Shown: positions 36,146 through 45,215, counted from the first letter of the stretch. The stretch: DNA of 64,000 bases from Sphingomonas paeninsulae (GCF_003660165.1 NZ_CP032828.1:558001-622000), one strand, 5' to 3'. Made by a program: numbers and translations. Notes: generated by a model not told the origin, from the sequence alone.

Positions 36146-37008
36146 TATTTTCCGCGCATACCATCAAATACCTCAGCAAAGCTCGGCTGAACACTGTGCG
36201 CCAGACCCGAGCGCGCGGCTTCAATGACCAGTGCCTGCGGATGTCCATGAAGCGAAGCGACGATAATCTGTTTGACCACGCCATAGATCGCACCATCCTC
36301 TTCAAGGACGGCTCGCGCCTTGGTCGCAAATGGTCCCACAACGCCATAAGCCAGAAGCACACCTAGGAACGTGCCGACAAGCGCTGAGCCGATCATCGCT
36401 CCAAGAACGGCGGGCGGCTGATCGATCGATCCCATCGTTTTTACGACGCCGAGCACTGCGGCGACGATTCCGAGCGCGGGAAGGGCATCGGCCAGATTTT
36501 GAAGATTGTCGGCTGGACCCATCGCTTGGTGGTGATGCGTTTTGATCGCATTATCCATGACGTCTTCGACCGCGTGTGGATCGAGCAGCCCGGAAGATAT
36601 AACAACAAGGCGTAGCGTGTCGGTGATTAGATGAATAAGCGTTTTGTCTTTCAGCAACCGCGGATACTCGTTGAAGATGGTCGATGCGTTAGGATCCTCG
36701 ATATGCGGCTCTACGGCGACAGGTCCCTCAATCCTGAGCATCTTCATGAGGCGCGATACAAGAAAAATAGTGTCGAGATAGTCCTGCTTCTTCCAGGAAG
36801 GACCTTTGAAGATCTTGGCCACGCCGCCACCAAGCGCCTTCAGCTGAGCACCTGAATTGCCGGTGATCAGCGATGCGGCGGCGGCACCCCCGATGATCAA
36901 CATCTCGTGCGGCAGCGCCTCTAACACAGGCATCAGATTGCCGCCGGTGATTGCGAAACCGCCAAAAACCATCGCCAGCAGAACGAGAAGGCCAATGGCT
37001 GGAAACAT
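36145..37008 (-). CDS. motA: flagellar motor stator protein MotA
   Basis: A 287-residue four-helix inner-membrane protein. It starts 'MFPAIGLLVLLAMVFGGFAI' and has the cytoplasmic domain and the paired helices 'LGIVAAVLGVVKTMGSIDQPP' / 'ALVGTFLGVLLAYGVVGPFA' that line the ion channel with MotB. A sigma-28 promoter lies 48-74 bases upstream, so the stator is made late. Only one stator pair is seen in the window. Confidence 0.95.
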   Translation of the reverse strand: MFPAIGLLVLLAMVFGGFAITGGNLMPVLEALPHEMLIIGGAAAASLITGNSGAQLKALGGGVAKIFKGPSWKKQDYLDTIFLVSRLMKMLRIEGPVAVEPHIEDPNASTIFNEYPRLLKDKTLIHLITDTLRLVVISSGLLDPHAVEDVMDNAIKTHHHQAMGPADNLQNLADALPALGIVAAVLGVVKTMGSIDQPPAVLGAMIGSALVGTFLGVLLAYGVVGPFATKARAVLEEDGAIYGVVKQIIVASLHGHPQALVIEAARSGLAHSVQPSFAEVFDGMRGK

Positions 37009-37055
37009 GAAGCGTTGGTCCTTGTGCTGAATTGAAAGCGTTGAGCGTGTCTTAA

Positions 37056-37082
37056 TTAACGGACGGACGCCGCCAAACTTTA
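37056..37082 (-). promoter_or_regulatory. sigma-28 (FliA) promoter of motAB
   Basis: On the minus strand: TAAAGTTT (37082-37075, exact consensus), an 11-base spacer, TCCGTTAA (37063-37056). Start of transcription near 37049, about 40 bases before the motA ATG. Confidence 0.75.
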
Positions 37083-37121
37083 GGAATGGGATCGATCTTG
37101 TGTACCGATGCTCGCTTCAGC

Positions 37122-37961
37122 CTATCCAATAAGGTCGAAAAGCGTCTGCTTGTTGACCTTGGCGAAAATGGCCTGTGCGGCGTTGAGGCTGAGTTGGTCG
37201 GCCGAGATATGCGCAATTGTCGCGGCGACGTCGGTTTGCTGGAGCGAGGAAAGCTCTTCGGTACCATTGGTCGATACGGTTGTGAGCCGATTTGCGACCG
37301 CGTCGATGCGCGCCGCGCGCATACCTTGTTCGCCATTGACGGCCGAAATATGGTCCGATGCGGCACCAACATCGCTAACCGCCGCGGCCCGCGCCGCAGT
37401 GGACCCCGACATGGCGGCCGCCGCATTGCGCAGAATCGTTGCAATGTCGAGCGCCCCGGATGGCAGCGTCACAGTAAACGCATCGCTCACGGTCGTCGTA
37501 GCGGTTAGCGTCAGGTTTTTACCCATGGGGATCTGCAAAGCCGCGCCGCTCGGATAGAGCCGGGCTCCGCTGGAATCGGTTTCAGCCGAAAGACCGTCGA
37601 TCTGGTCCGCGAGATTCGCCAATTCGGATGCGATGGACGCGCGGTCTGAAGTACTGAGCGTGTCGCTTGCGCCGCTCGTCACCAGTTCGCGTGCGCGCAC
37701 CAATAGCGTACCGACGTTGCCTAGATTGCTGTCGACTCTTGCTGCGAGCGCGGTCGCCGCACCGATGTTCGTTTTCCAGGCGACCGCGTCGATAGCCTCT
37801 CCGCGCAGCACCGCAATCCGTGCGGATGCTGCAGGATCGTCCGAGGCGCTCTGCAACCGCATGGTTGTGGAGATATCCGACTGCCCGCGGGCGATACGCG
37901 CTGACAGGGCCGTCTGGCGCGCAATGTCGGTATCGATGCGAAAGCGTGTTCCATTTATCAT
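37122..37961 (-). CDS. flgL: flagellar hook-filament junction protein FlgL
   Basis: A 279-residue flagellin-like junction protein. The N-terminal helix 'INGTRFRIDTDIARQTALSARIARGQSDIS' and C-terminal helix 'AQAIFAKVNKQTLFDLIG' resemble the paired coiled-coil ends of flagellins. There is no signal peptide; it is exported by the flagellar type III system. It overlaps flgK by one base and ends the flgB-flgL operon. Confidence 0.9.
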   Translation of the reverse strand: MINGTRFRIDTDIARQTALSARIARGQSDISTTMRLQSASDDPAASARIAVLRGEAIDAVAWKTNIGAATALAARVDSNLGNVGTLLVRARELVTSGASDTLSTSDRASIASELANLADQIDGLSAETDSSGARLYPSGAALQIPMGKNLTLTATTTVSDAFTVTLPSGALDIATILRNAAAAMSGSTAARAAAVSDVGAASDHISAVNGEQGMRAARIDAVANRLTTVSTNGTEELSSLQQTDVAATIAHISADQLSLNAAQAIFAKVNKQTLFDLIG

Positions 37962-39289
37962 CAGCTGATCTTCATGATGGCGTCGACTGTATCTTTGGCC
38001 GCCTGAATGACTCGCGCGGCCGCCTGATAGGCCTGCTGAAATCGCAGCATGTCGGCGGCTTCACGATCGAGATCGACGCCTTCAACGCTATCGCGTGCTG
38101 CGTCGGCGGTGCTCTGCCGCGCGGCGGTCGAGGCTTCAGCCGTTTTCGCAGTCGCCGTCGTTTGCGCCTGAGCACTCACGATGTTTGCCCAACTTGCCTC
38201 GACGCCGCTTGATGCACGCAGATCTGACAGCGCAAGGGCGTTACCATTGGCAGCACCGGTCGTTGCCGCTGCGACAAGATCGGGATTGGATACCGTTGCG
38301 CTGAGACCAAGGGCCCCACCGGTTGTCGTGAGCAGAGCGACGCCGGGCGTCCCGGCCGGCGTTTGCCCTGTCGCCTGCCACTGGTTGAGCGCTGTGGTGA
38401 GGTCACTGGCAACGGTGTCGAGCGATGCGCGCCGGTCCGCAACGGTGTTGGCAGCTGTCGCCAACCCCTGAAGTTCGCCGCTTATCGGCGTGAACGGGGT
38501 GTTGGCGATACTGAAGCTGAGCCGCCCGTCGGAGGCTGTGACTGCAAGCATCTGCGCGGCGGTGCCGTTTGTAACCAAAGGCTGGTTTCCACTGGCGAGT
38601 GTTGCCGAACCGTCGGGGGCGACCGTCACGGTCACGTCAAGGCGCTGTGCGATCGTGTCGATTAAATTGTCACGCTGATCGGACAGCTCGTTATACCCTG
38701 TCGTTCCCGGCGGCGTATGCCGGATCGCTAGGTTGACGGTTGCCAAGCTGCTCATACTTGCGTTGAGCGCGTCGACAGCGACGCGGGTTGCATCGCCAAT
38801 GCCGACCGAGGCGCGCTGAAGGTCGCCCGCGCTGGTGCTTATGACCTGGGCAGTCTGGGTTATGCTCGTCAGAAACGCACTGCGCGAGGACCGCGATGCC
38901 GGATCTGCAGCGAGCGTGTTGCCCGCTGCGAAAACCTGGGCAAGCGAAGCGCCAACGCCTGTCGCGCTATCGTCCAGTCCGTTTTCGGCAACGGTCATCC
39001 AGTTCGAAATCGCCGCCGCCGAGCCGTGCGCCGATGCCGCGATTCGAGACTCACTGGTGCGAAACATGTCGGTTGCGCGATTGATCGCTGCGACATCCAC
39101 CCCGCCGAAAAAAGTCGAATTCGTATATAGAATATTGGGCTTCGAACTCGCGTTACCTTCGGTGAGCTGCGTTGTGCGGCGCGCATATCCAACAGTTTGG
39201 GCATTGGCGACATTGTCACCGACGGCCCCGAGTGCCGTCTGGTAGGCGCGGATTGCGGAAGCGCCGATCGCAAGCAGATCGCCGCTCAT
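37961..39289 (-). CDS. flgK: flagellar hook-associated protein FlgK
   Basis: A 442-residue HAP1. It has the N-terminal motif 'AIRAYQTALGAVGDNVANAQTVGYARRTTQL' and the C-terminal helix 'ADMLRFQQAYQAAARVIQAAKDTVDAIMKI'. The middle part is shorter than in enteric FlgK (about 550), in line with the compact rod, hook and filament proteins here. It overlaps the flgJ gene by four bases (ATGA). Confidence 0.92.
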   Translation of the reverse strand: MSGDLLAIGASAIRAYQTALGAVGDNVANAQTVGYARRTTQLTEGNASSKPNILYTNSTFFGGVDVAAINRATDMFRTSESRIAASAHGSAAAISNWMTVAENGLDDSATGVGASLAQVFAAGNTLAADPASRSSRSAFLTSITQTAQVISTSAGDLQRASVGIGDATRVAVDALNASMSSLATVNLAIRHTPPGTTGYNELSDQRDNLIDTIAQRLDVTVTVAPDGSATLASGNQPLVTNGTAAQMLAVTASDGRLSFSIANTPFTPISGELQGLATAANTVADRRASLDTVASDLTTALNQWQATGQTPAGTPGVALLTTTGGALGLSATVSNPDLVAAATTGAANGNALALSDLRASSGVEASWANIVSAQAQTTATAKTAEASTAARQSTADAARDSVEGVDLDREAADMLRFQQAYQAAARVIQAAKDTVDAIMKIS

Positions 39290-39543
39290 TTCGCTTGATC
39301 CTTAAACTGTTTTTCAAGCATCTGCGCGATCCCGAATTTTCCCGCCATTGAATCCGCCAGCCTGGCATCGGACATGTCGCGAAACTGGTTGCTTGCATTC
39401 GAACCGAACACGTCCTCACCAAGCGACGGGCTGCGCATCGCTCCGATCATCTGACGTAAAAAGACAGCTTCGAAGGATTTGGCCGCCTTGACCAGCGGCG
39501 TTGCCGCAACTGTTGCTGCTGCTTTGGATACTGGCGCGATCAT
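39286..39543 (-). CDS. flgJ: rod-binding protein FlgJ, N-terminal domain only
   Basis: 85 residues equal to the rod-capping domain of FlgJ ('KAAKSFEAVFLRQMIGAMR', 'FRDMSDARLADSMAGKFGIAQMLEKQF'). The muramidase domain of the enteric two-domain protein is missing, as usual in Alphaproteobacteria. A separate lytic transglycosylase gene stands at 50246. It overlaps flgI by four bases. Confidence 0.9.
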   Translation of the reverse strand: MIAPVSKAAATVAATPLVKAAKSFEAVFLRQMIGAMRSPSLGEDVFGSNASNQFRDMSDARLADSMAGKFGIAQMLEKQFKDQAK

Positions 39544-40625
39544 AGCACGATTAACTCCGCTTTCATGGCACCGGCCTGCTTCAGCGCTTCGAGGATGGCG
39601 ACAAGGTCGGCCGGCGATGCGCCGATCTTGTTGACCGCAGCCACAATATCACTGAGCGAAGCTCCTGGAGCGAGTTTGAACATGGGGTTCCTGGTCTCTT
39701 CAACGGCTATTGTGCTGGATTGTTGAATCGCGGTCTGGCCTTGCGAGAAAGGTGCGGGCTGAATCACCCTCGGATCCTCATCGACACGCACTGTCAGCTT
39801 GCCATGTGAAACCGCTGCTGGCGATATCCTGACTGCACCGTTGATGACGACGGTGCCGGTTCGGGCGTTGACGATAACGCGCGCAGGCGCATCCGCCGGT
39901 TTGACGTCGATATTTTCGATGGTCGACATTAGCGCGGCACGCGCGGTTGCGCCCATGGGGGCATCGATCGCAATCGACACACCGTCGATGGCATGTGCGC
40001 GACTGCCACCGAGCCGCAGATTGATGACGTCGGCAACGCGCTGTGCGGTTGTCAGGTCGGCTTCGGACAGGTCAAATTGGAGTCCGGGCGCGGTGGCAAA
40101 ACCGCTTTCCACCGTCCGTTCGATTGTTGCCCCGCCGGGGATGCGTCCGGCGCTCGGAACGTTGACGGTGAGCTTCGATCCATCGGCAGCTTCAATACCC
40201 AGGCCGCCAACCGCAAGATTGCCCTGCGCCATCGCATAGATTTCGCCATCCGCGCCACGTAGCGGCAGCATGATGAGCGTGCCACCGCGCAGCGACTTGG
40301 CCTTGCCGAGCGCCGAAACCGTGATATCGAGCCGCTGTCCGGGTTTGGCAAAGGGCGGAAGTTCGGCGGTAACGAGCACCGCAGCCGCATTTTTGAGCGC
40401 CGGATTTACGCCAGCCGGAAGCGTCAGGCCGAAGCGGCTGACCACGCCGCGCATAGCCTGGGTAGCATAGTCGAGACTGTCGTCGCCCGTGCCTGCGAGC
40501 CCAACGACCAGGCCATAGCCGGTCAGCTGATTTTCGCGGATGCCCTGAAATGTTCCCAGGTCCTTGATCCGGTCGGCGAGTGCCGGGGTCGCGACAAGAG
40601 CGATGAAAGCAAGAAAATAGCGCAT
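39540..40625 (-). CDS. flgI: flagellar P-ring protein FlgI
   Basis: A 361-residue periplasmic protein with a Sec signal peptide ('MRYFLAFIALVATPALA') and the family start 'DRIKDLGTFQGIRENQLTGYGLVVGLAGTGD'. It also has 'TRNPMFKLAPGASLSDIVAAVNKIGASPADLVAILEALK' at the end. It builds the peptidoglycan-level bushing around the rod with help of FlgA. Its stop abuts flgJ and its start abuts flgH. Confidence 0.95.
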   Translation of the reverse strand: MRYFLAFIALVATPALADRIKDLGTFQGIRENQLTGYGLVVGLAGTGDDSLDYATQAMRGVVSRFGLTLPAGVNPALKNAAAVLVTAELPPFAKPGQRLDITVSALGKAKSLRGGTLIMLPLRGADGEIYAMAQGNLAVGGLGIEAADGSKLTVNVPSAGRIPGGATIERTVESGFATAPGLQFDLSEADLTTAQRVADVINLRLGGSRAHAIDGVSIAIDAPMGATARAALMSTIENIDVKPADAPARVIVNARTGTVVINGAVRISPAAVSHGKLTVRVDEDPRVIQPAPFSQGQTAIQQSSTIAVEETRNPMFKLAPGASLSDIVAAVNKIGASPADLVAILEALKQAGAMKAELIVL

Positions 40626-41281
40626 TAGAATGGGCTCACGATACTGAAGACTTTTTGCAGCCAGCCTTGCCGACTGGCGCGGGCGACTTCTCCCTTGCCG
40701 GTATAGGTAATCTTGGCGTCGGCGACGCGTGTCGATGGAATACGGTTGTCGGGACCGATGTCGACGAGGCGTACCAGCCCTGAAAGGCGGATGGTTTCGT
40801 CGCCGCGATTGAGCGTCACATTCTTCTCGCCGCGGATGAGCATCGTGCCATTGGGATAGACCGCAACGACAGTGACGCTGATTTCGCCAGTCAGAGCGTT
40901 TGACTGTGCGGCCTGGCCCGCGCCTTTGAACGCCTGTGAACCGCTCATGGCGACGTCGGATCCGCTGAACAAGGCGAGCGGTCCCGAGGTTGGCGGGTTG
41001 AGACCGATGCTGCCGTCGCGTCCTGCCGTCTGCGTCGCCGACTTGGTCGCCTGCGTTCGCTCGACGAGCGCGATCGTGAGGATGTCGCCCACCGCGCCTG
41101 CGCGCGCGCCACTGGTTAACGCCGAATAGCCTCCCGATGCCTGGAAAATAGCGCCGTTGGCGGGTGTTATGAGGGGGCGGCTTGCCAGCGTGGGTCCGAA
41201 ATCTTGGGGAGGGGCCTTGCCCCCGGTGAGGAGGGTCAGTGCCGCGACCATGGCTGCAGGCCTAGAGCTGTTGATTGACAT
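40625..41281 (-). CDS. flgH: flagellar L-ring protein FlgH, lipobox Cys missing
   Basis: A 218-residue L-ring protein: 'GAVGDILTIALVERTQATKSA', 'NGTMLIRGEKNVTLNRGDETIRLSGLVR', 'ADAKITYTGKGEVA'. FlgH is normally a lipoprotein cleaved before Cys. Here the lipobox position reads 'ALTLLTGGKAPP', with Gly (codon GGC) where Cys (TGC) is expected, and there is no Cys anywhere in the protein. It overlaps flgG by 20 bases from the ATG at 41281; the ATG at 41251 is also possible. Whether it is anchored otherwise is unknown. Confidence 0.9.
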   Translation of the reverse strand: MSINSSRPAAMVAALTLLTGGKAPPQDFGPTLASRPLITPANGAIFQASGGYSALTSGARAGAVGDILTIALVERTQATKSATQTAGRDGSIGLNPPTSGPLALFSGSDVAMSGSQAFKGAGQAAQSNALTGEISVTVVAVYPNGTMLIRGEKNVTLNRGDETIRLSGLVRLVDIGPDNRIPSTRVADAKITYTGKGEVARASRQGWLQKVFSIVSPF

Positions 41282-42044
41282 ATTTCAGCATTTCATCGGT
41301 CGCGCTGATCATCTTGGAATTGACCTCATACGCACGTTGGGTTTCGATCATGTCGACCAACTCTTCAACGACATTGACGTTTGAGGCTTCGAGCGAGCCC
41401 GATTGGATATTGCCGCGGCCATCGACACCGGGCGCGCCCGCCTGAGGCGCGCCGCTCGCGGGTGTTTCGAGCAGCAAATTACCACCGACTGATTCAAGAC
41501 CGGCGGGATTGACGAACCGTGCGGTCTCGATCTTGCCAAGTTCGGAGACCGCACCATCGACGGTGGCTGATACGGTTCCATCGGTCCCGACGGTGATCGA
41601 CGACGCCCCGTTCGGGATGGTAATAGGAGGCAGGACCGGCAAACCCGACGAGGTTACGATCGCTCCCTCTGAAGACCTGCTGAAATTGCCCGCGCGCGTG
41701 TAGGCGGTCTTGCCGTCGGGAGTCTGGACTTGGAAATATCCTGCACCCTCGACTGCGAGGTCGAGGGCATTGTCGGTTGTCGTGAATGATCCTTGCGTGT
41801 CGATCTTGGCGGTTCCTGTCATCTTGACGCCCGAGCCGAGGGAGAGACCCACAGCATATTTGTTGTCGGCCGATGAAGGTGCTCCTGGTGTCGTGATCGA
41901 CTGATAGGCCAGCGTCTCGAAATTGGCGCGATCCCGCTTGAAACCGGTCGTGTTCACGTTTGCCAGATTGTTTGAGATGACGCGCATGCGCGTGTTCTGG
42001 GCATCAAGCCCGGTCCGGGCGACTTGAAGTGCAGCATTGGCCAT
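41262..42044 (-). CDS. flgG: distal rod protein FlgG
   Basis: 260 residues, the usual length. The flagellar rod/hook signature 'MRVISNNLANVNTTGFKRDRANFE' is N-terminal, 'GAGYFQVQTPDGKTAYTRAGNF' is central and 'NVNVVEELVDMIETQRAYEVNSKMISATDEMLKYVNQQL' is the C-terminal helix. Part of the flgB-L operon; exported by the flagellar type III system. Confidence 0.95.
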   Translation of the reverse strand: MANAALQVARTGLDAQNTRMRVISNNLANVNTTGFKRDRANFETLAYQSITTPGAPSSADNKYAVGLSLGSGVKMTGTAKIDTQGSFTTTDNALDLAVEGAGYFQVQTPDGKTAYTRAGNFSRSSEGAIVTSSGLPVLPPITIPNGASSITVGTDGTVSATVDGAVSELGKIETARFVNPAGLESVGGNLLLETPASGAPQAGAPGVDGRGNIQSGSLEASNVNVVEELVDMIETQRAYEVNSKMISATDEMLKYVNQQL

Positions 42045-42054
42045 GATCAGTTCC

Positions 42055-42798
42055 TCAGTTCGGCAATTTCATGAGCGAAGCGGTCTCGCTGTCGAGATCG
42101 CGGGCAGTCGTCAGCAGCTTGACCTGGGTGTCCCAGGCTCGCTGGGCGTCGATCATGTCAACGAGCGCTGTCGTCGCGTTGACATTCGAGCCCTCGAGCG
42201 ATCCCGATGTCAGTTTGGCATCGGGATCGGAGGGCAGAGCGCCGCCGCCGCGAACGCGAAATAGCCCATCGACGTGCTTGACGACATCAGACCCTGTGGG
42301 CGATGTAAGTTTCAGTCGGTCGATGAGTTGAGGCTGATTGGCATCCCCTCCGGCAGGTACCATCCATACCGATCCGTCGGCATTGATCGAAACCTTGTCG
42401 GCCGGAGGAATGGTCAGTGGACCATTCTCGCCCAGCACGGGATGGCCATCACCGGTTGTGAGCAAGCCACTGTCGCTGACCGTTAGGTCGCCGCGCCGTG
42501 TATAGGCCTCGTCCCCATCTTCGGCCTGCACGCTCAGCAGTGCATCGCCCTGAAGCGCGACATCAAGGGGCCGACCAGTTTGCGTGATCGTTCCCCCTTG
42601 CATGTCGGCGGACACGACTTCTTCGGACGCAAAGGCGCGGTCGTTCAATCCGGCACCTGTCAGCCAGACCGGACGAACGCTGGCCATTTCCGCGCGAAAG
42701 CCCGTTGTCGAGGCGTTTGCGAGATTGCTGGCCGTTACCGCCTGTCGGGCCATCGCCGATCGTAGGGCCGACAGCGAGGTGTGGATCAGCTTGTCCAT
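42055..42798 (-). CDS. flgF: proximal rod protein FlgF
   Basis: 247 residues with rod signature 'MDKLIHTSLSALRSAMARQAVTASNLANASTTGFRAEM' and C-terminal helix 'SNVNATTALVDMIDAQRAWDTQVKLL'. Position between flgE and flgG supports FlgF. Spacing of 10 bases to flgG and 2 to flgE. Confidence 0.92.
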   Translation of the reverse strand: MDKLIHTSLSALRSAMARQAVTASNLANASTTGFRAEMASVRPVWLTGAGLNDRAFASEEVVSADMQGGTITQTGRPLDVALQGDALLSVQAEDGDEAYTRRGDLTVSDSGLLTTGDGHPVLGENGPLTIPPADKVSINADGSVWMVPAGGDANQPQLIDRLKLTSPTGSDVVKHVDGLFRVRGGGALPSDPDAKLTSGSLEGSNVNATTALVDMIDAQRAWDTQVKLLTTARDLDSETASLMKLPN

Positions 42799-42800
42799 GA

Positions 42801-43631
42801 TCAGACGCGCAGGTTAATGATCGAAGACATAATGGTGCCCTCGGTTTCGAGAGCTTTGGCATTGGCCTGAAAGTTGCGTTGTGCGCCGATGAGGGCGACC
42901 AATTCCTCGGTCACATCGACGTTGGCACTTTCGAGAGCCCCCGAATGAATCGATCCGAGCGGTCCGTTTTCGGCTGAATTGATCATCGGCGGCCCGCTAT
43001 TGCCGGTCGATTGCCAATGGGCGTCGCCAATGGGTTTCAGACCGTCTTCCGACGGAAAACTTGCCATGGCGACCTTGCCGAGCATGCCGCTTGTACCATC
43101 GGCATAGGTGGCCGTTACAAGACCGTCCTGACCGATAGAGATATTGGCCAGGGCCACGGTCGGATCACCGGGTTTACTCGCCGGAAGTTGGAGCGTTGTC
43201 AGATCGCCAAGGCCGGTTCCCGTGACATTGCCACTGGCATCGACCGGAAGCACCTGAAGCTTTTGCCCAGTGGCGTCGAGCACGTTGCCGTCCTTGTCGG
43301 GGGAAAAGGCACCGTTACGCGTGTAACTGGTTTCCGAACGCGGTGGGTCGCCCTTGACGATGAACATGCCCTCGCCTGCAATCGCCAGATCGAGCGTTTT
43401 GCCTGTCGATGTCAGCGTCCCTTGGGTAAACTGCTGCTTGATTGATTGGAGATGCGTGCCGAGCCCGGCGATTTGCTGGGTTGACTGTGTCGGGGACGAC
43501 GCAAACAGATCGCCAAAGGCGGCGACGCTCTTCTTGAAGCCGTTCGAGCCGACGTTGGCGACGTTGTTTGAAATCGTCGAAAGGTCGGACTGTGCGGCTT
43601 TCAAACCAGTGAGCGATGTGTTGAAGGACAT
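42801..43631 (-). CDS. flgE: flagellar hook protein FlgE, unusually short
   Basis: 276 residues with the hook N-terminus 'MSFNTSLTGLKAAQSDLSTISNNVANVGSNGFKKS' and the C-terminal 'ANVDVTEELVALIGAQRNFQANAKALE'. Hook proteins are usually about 400 residues or more. Here the outer D2-type domain is largely missing, leaving the core and D1. It directly follows the hook-cap gene flgD, as hook genes do. A thin hook is implied. Confidence 0.85.
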   Translation of the reverse strand: MSFNTSLTGLKAAQSDLSTISNNVANVGSNGFKKSVAAFGDLFASSPTQSTQQIAGLGTHLQSIKQQFTQGTLTSTGKTLDLAIAGEGMFIVKGDPPRSETSYTRNGAFSPDKDGNVLDATGQKLQVLPVDASGNVTGTGLGDLTTLQLPASKPGDPTVALANISIGQDGLVTATYADGTSGMLGKVAMASFPSEDGLKPIGDAHWQSTGNSGPPMINSAENGPLGSIHSGALESANVDVTEELVALIGAQRNFQANAKALETEGTIMSSIINLRV

Positions 43632-43644
43632 GAATGATCTCCTG

Positions 43645-44286
43645 TTAGCTGAGTGAGATTGCAGCGCTCGGTGCGATGAGGCCGTTGGGGGTCACGAGCC
43701 GCTGGCTCGTGCCGCTGCCGGGGGACTGAACGGCCGTGATCGGTGTCCAGACATTGGTCGTGGTTGCGACGGTAGTGGTGCCGCTCTTGGCGGTTACGCG
43801 GACGCGGAGTGCATCGCCGGTGGTGTTTCCATCCCAATGGAATGGCATCGGTCCCGTGCCGCCGCCAAGATCCTGAGTGTTGAGGATCAGGCCGTTCTTG
43901 TCGAGGAGGTCGACAATCACGCTATCGGCTTTGGTATCGAGGTTGATTTGGCCCGAATAGGTGCCCGTAGTGCCCTTGTTTACGAAGTCTGCAGCAACCA
44001 GAGCACTTTTTCCGATCCAGCCCGCCGCATCGGCGACCCGCGTGGTGTCGAGTTGTGCCGCGATCGCTTTCAGCGATGCATTCATCTCGGTAATGCCCGC
44101 GACGCTGGAGAATTGCGCCATCTGTGCAACCATCTGCGAGTTATCCATCGGATTGAAAGGATCCTGGGCATTCAATTGCGTTGTCATCAGCTTCAGAAAG
44201 CTGTTCTGGTCGAGTGCAGCGGATCCTGTTGCTTTTGTCGTCGCGTTCAGTGCTGTCAGCCCGCTTGTGTCTATTGTTGTGGTCAT
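43645..44286 (-). CDS. flgD: flagellar hook capping protein FlgD
   Basis: 213 residues. The N-terminal region 'ALDQNSFLKLMTTQLNAQDPFNPMDNSQMVAQMAQFSSVAGI' is the conserved FlgD segment needed for export and capping. The C-terminal half holds the Ig/tudor-like cap ('GTYSGQINLDTKADSVIVDLLDKNG'). ATGA overlap with flgC. Confidence 0.93.
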   Translation of the reverse strand: MTTTIDTSGLTALNATTKATGSAALDQNSFLKLMTTQLNAQDPFNPMDNSQMVAQMAQFSSVAGITEMNASLKAIAAQLDTTRVADAAGWIGKSALVAADFVNKGTTGTYSGQINLDTKADSVIVDLLDKNGLILNTQDLGGGTGPMPFHWDGNTTGDALRVRVTAKSGTTTVATTTNVWTPITAVQSPGSGTSQRLVTPNGLIAPSAAISLS

Positions 44287-44681
44287 TTACCGATCCTCAA
44301 AGTGTCAAGAGTGAGTGATTTTGCAGTTTCAAGAACCTGCACATTGTTTTGATACTGGCGTGCGGCCTCGATCATTTCGACCATTTCTGCTGTCGAATCG
44401 ACGCCGGCTTCCCAGACGTCGCCGTTCTTGTCGGCCATCGGATGATTGGGTTCATGGCGCCGGGTCGCGGGCGTGTTCGATGCGATCACGCTGTCGACCT
44501 GAACCGTGGCCACCCCGGGCTGATCGCCCACCGCGCGAAAGATCGGCTTGAGGGCGCGAAAGGCACCGGCCTCGGTTCCCGATACCGAGCCCGCATTGGC
44601 GAGATTGGATGCCGTGGTGTTGAGGCGGACAAGTTGCGCGGACATCGCTCGTCCGGCTATGTCAAAAACGTTCATCGCCAT
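44283..44681 (-). CDS. flgC: proximal rod protein FlgC
   Basis: 132 residues, family length. 'FDIAGRAMSAQLVRLNTTASNLANAGS' is the N-terminal rod motif and 'TAEMVEMIEAARQYQNNVQVLETAKSLTLDTLRIG' the C-terminal helix. Two bases downstream of flgB. Confidence 0.93.
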   Translation of the reverse strand: MAMNVFDIAGRAMSAQLVRLNTTASNLANAGSVSGTEAGAFRALKPIFRAVGDQPGVATVQVDSVIASNTPATRRHEPNHPMADKNGDVWEAGVDSTAEMVEMIEAARQYQNNVQVLETAKSLTLDTLRIGK

Positions 44682-44683
44682 GA

Positions 44684-45022
44684 CTATTCTCCCTTCAATG
44701 CGCGCGTGATGCTGGCGATGCGGCTGTCGAGAAAAGCCAATGTCGTGCGATATTGAACGGCGTTTTCGGCAAAGGCTGTCTGTTCGGTCGGCAATTCGAC
44801 GGTGTTACCATCGAGCGATGTCTGGACGGGCAGGCGGTAGCGGATTGCCGACGCCGTATCGCTGCCTTGCTGGGCGAGGCCCATCGCAGTTTTGAAGTCG
44901 ATGTCGCGCGCTTTATAGTTAGGCGTCGCAGCGTTGGCGATGTTGGAGGCTAGCATCGTCAGACGCTGCGAGCGCAGCGCGAGCGCTGTGCCGTGTATCC
45001 CAAAAAGTGCATCTTCTGCCAT
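44684..45022 (-). CDS. flgB: proximal rod protein FlgB
   Basis: 112 residues starting 'MAEDALFGIHGTALALRSQRLTMLASNIANAATPNYKARDIDF', the FlgB form of the rod motif. The ATG at 45022 is preferred to one six codons upstream because homology begins there. First gene of the flgBCDEFGHIJKL operon, with a perfect sigma-54 promoter 61-76 bases upstream. Confidence 0.93.
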   Translation of the reverse strand: MAEDALFGIHGTALALRSQRLTMLASNIANAATPNYKARDIDFKTAMGLAQQGSDTASAIRYRLPVQTSLDGNTVELPTEQTAFAENAVQYRTTLAFLDSRIASITRALKGE

Positions 45023-45082
45023 GATCGGACAAGCCCCCAAAAGTCGCTAAGTCGGGTATCAGACCAGCGATGTCGGATACTC

Positions 45083-45098
45083 AGCAAAGAGCGTGCCA
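45083..45098 (-). promoter_or_regulatory. sigma-54 promoter of the flgB-flgL operon
   Basis: Minus-strand TGGCACGCTCTTTGCT, a full match to TGGCACG-N4-TTGCW with GG and GC ten bases apart. Start of transcription near 45072, 50 bases before flgB. Confidence 0.9.
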
Positions 45099-45167
45099 AA
45101 TGTATCGCGTTGCCCTTTGTGATCAGAAATATGGCTAATATCTAAGGGTTTTGGCCAATTGAGGCGT

Positions 45168-45183
45168 TGGCACGGAAGATGCT
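45168..45183 (+). promoter_or_regulatory. sigma-54 promoter of flgA
   Basis: TGGCACGGAAGATGCT: only the first base of the -12 TTGC box differs. GG-N10-GC spacing is kept. Predicted start of transcription near 45194, 22 bases before the flgA ATG. It is divergent from the flgB promoter, 70 bases away, so one activator cluster could serve both. Confidence 0.8.
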
Positions 45184-45215
45184 GGTTGGGCAGGGCACAA
45201 CCAAGGATTTGCTCG

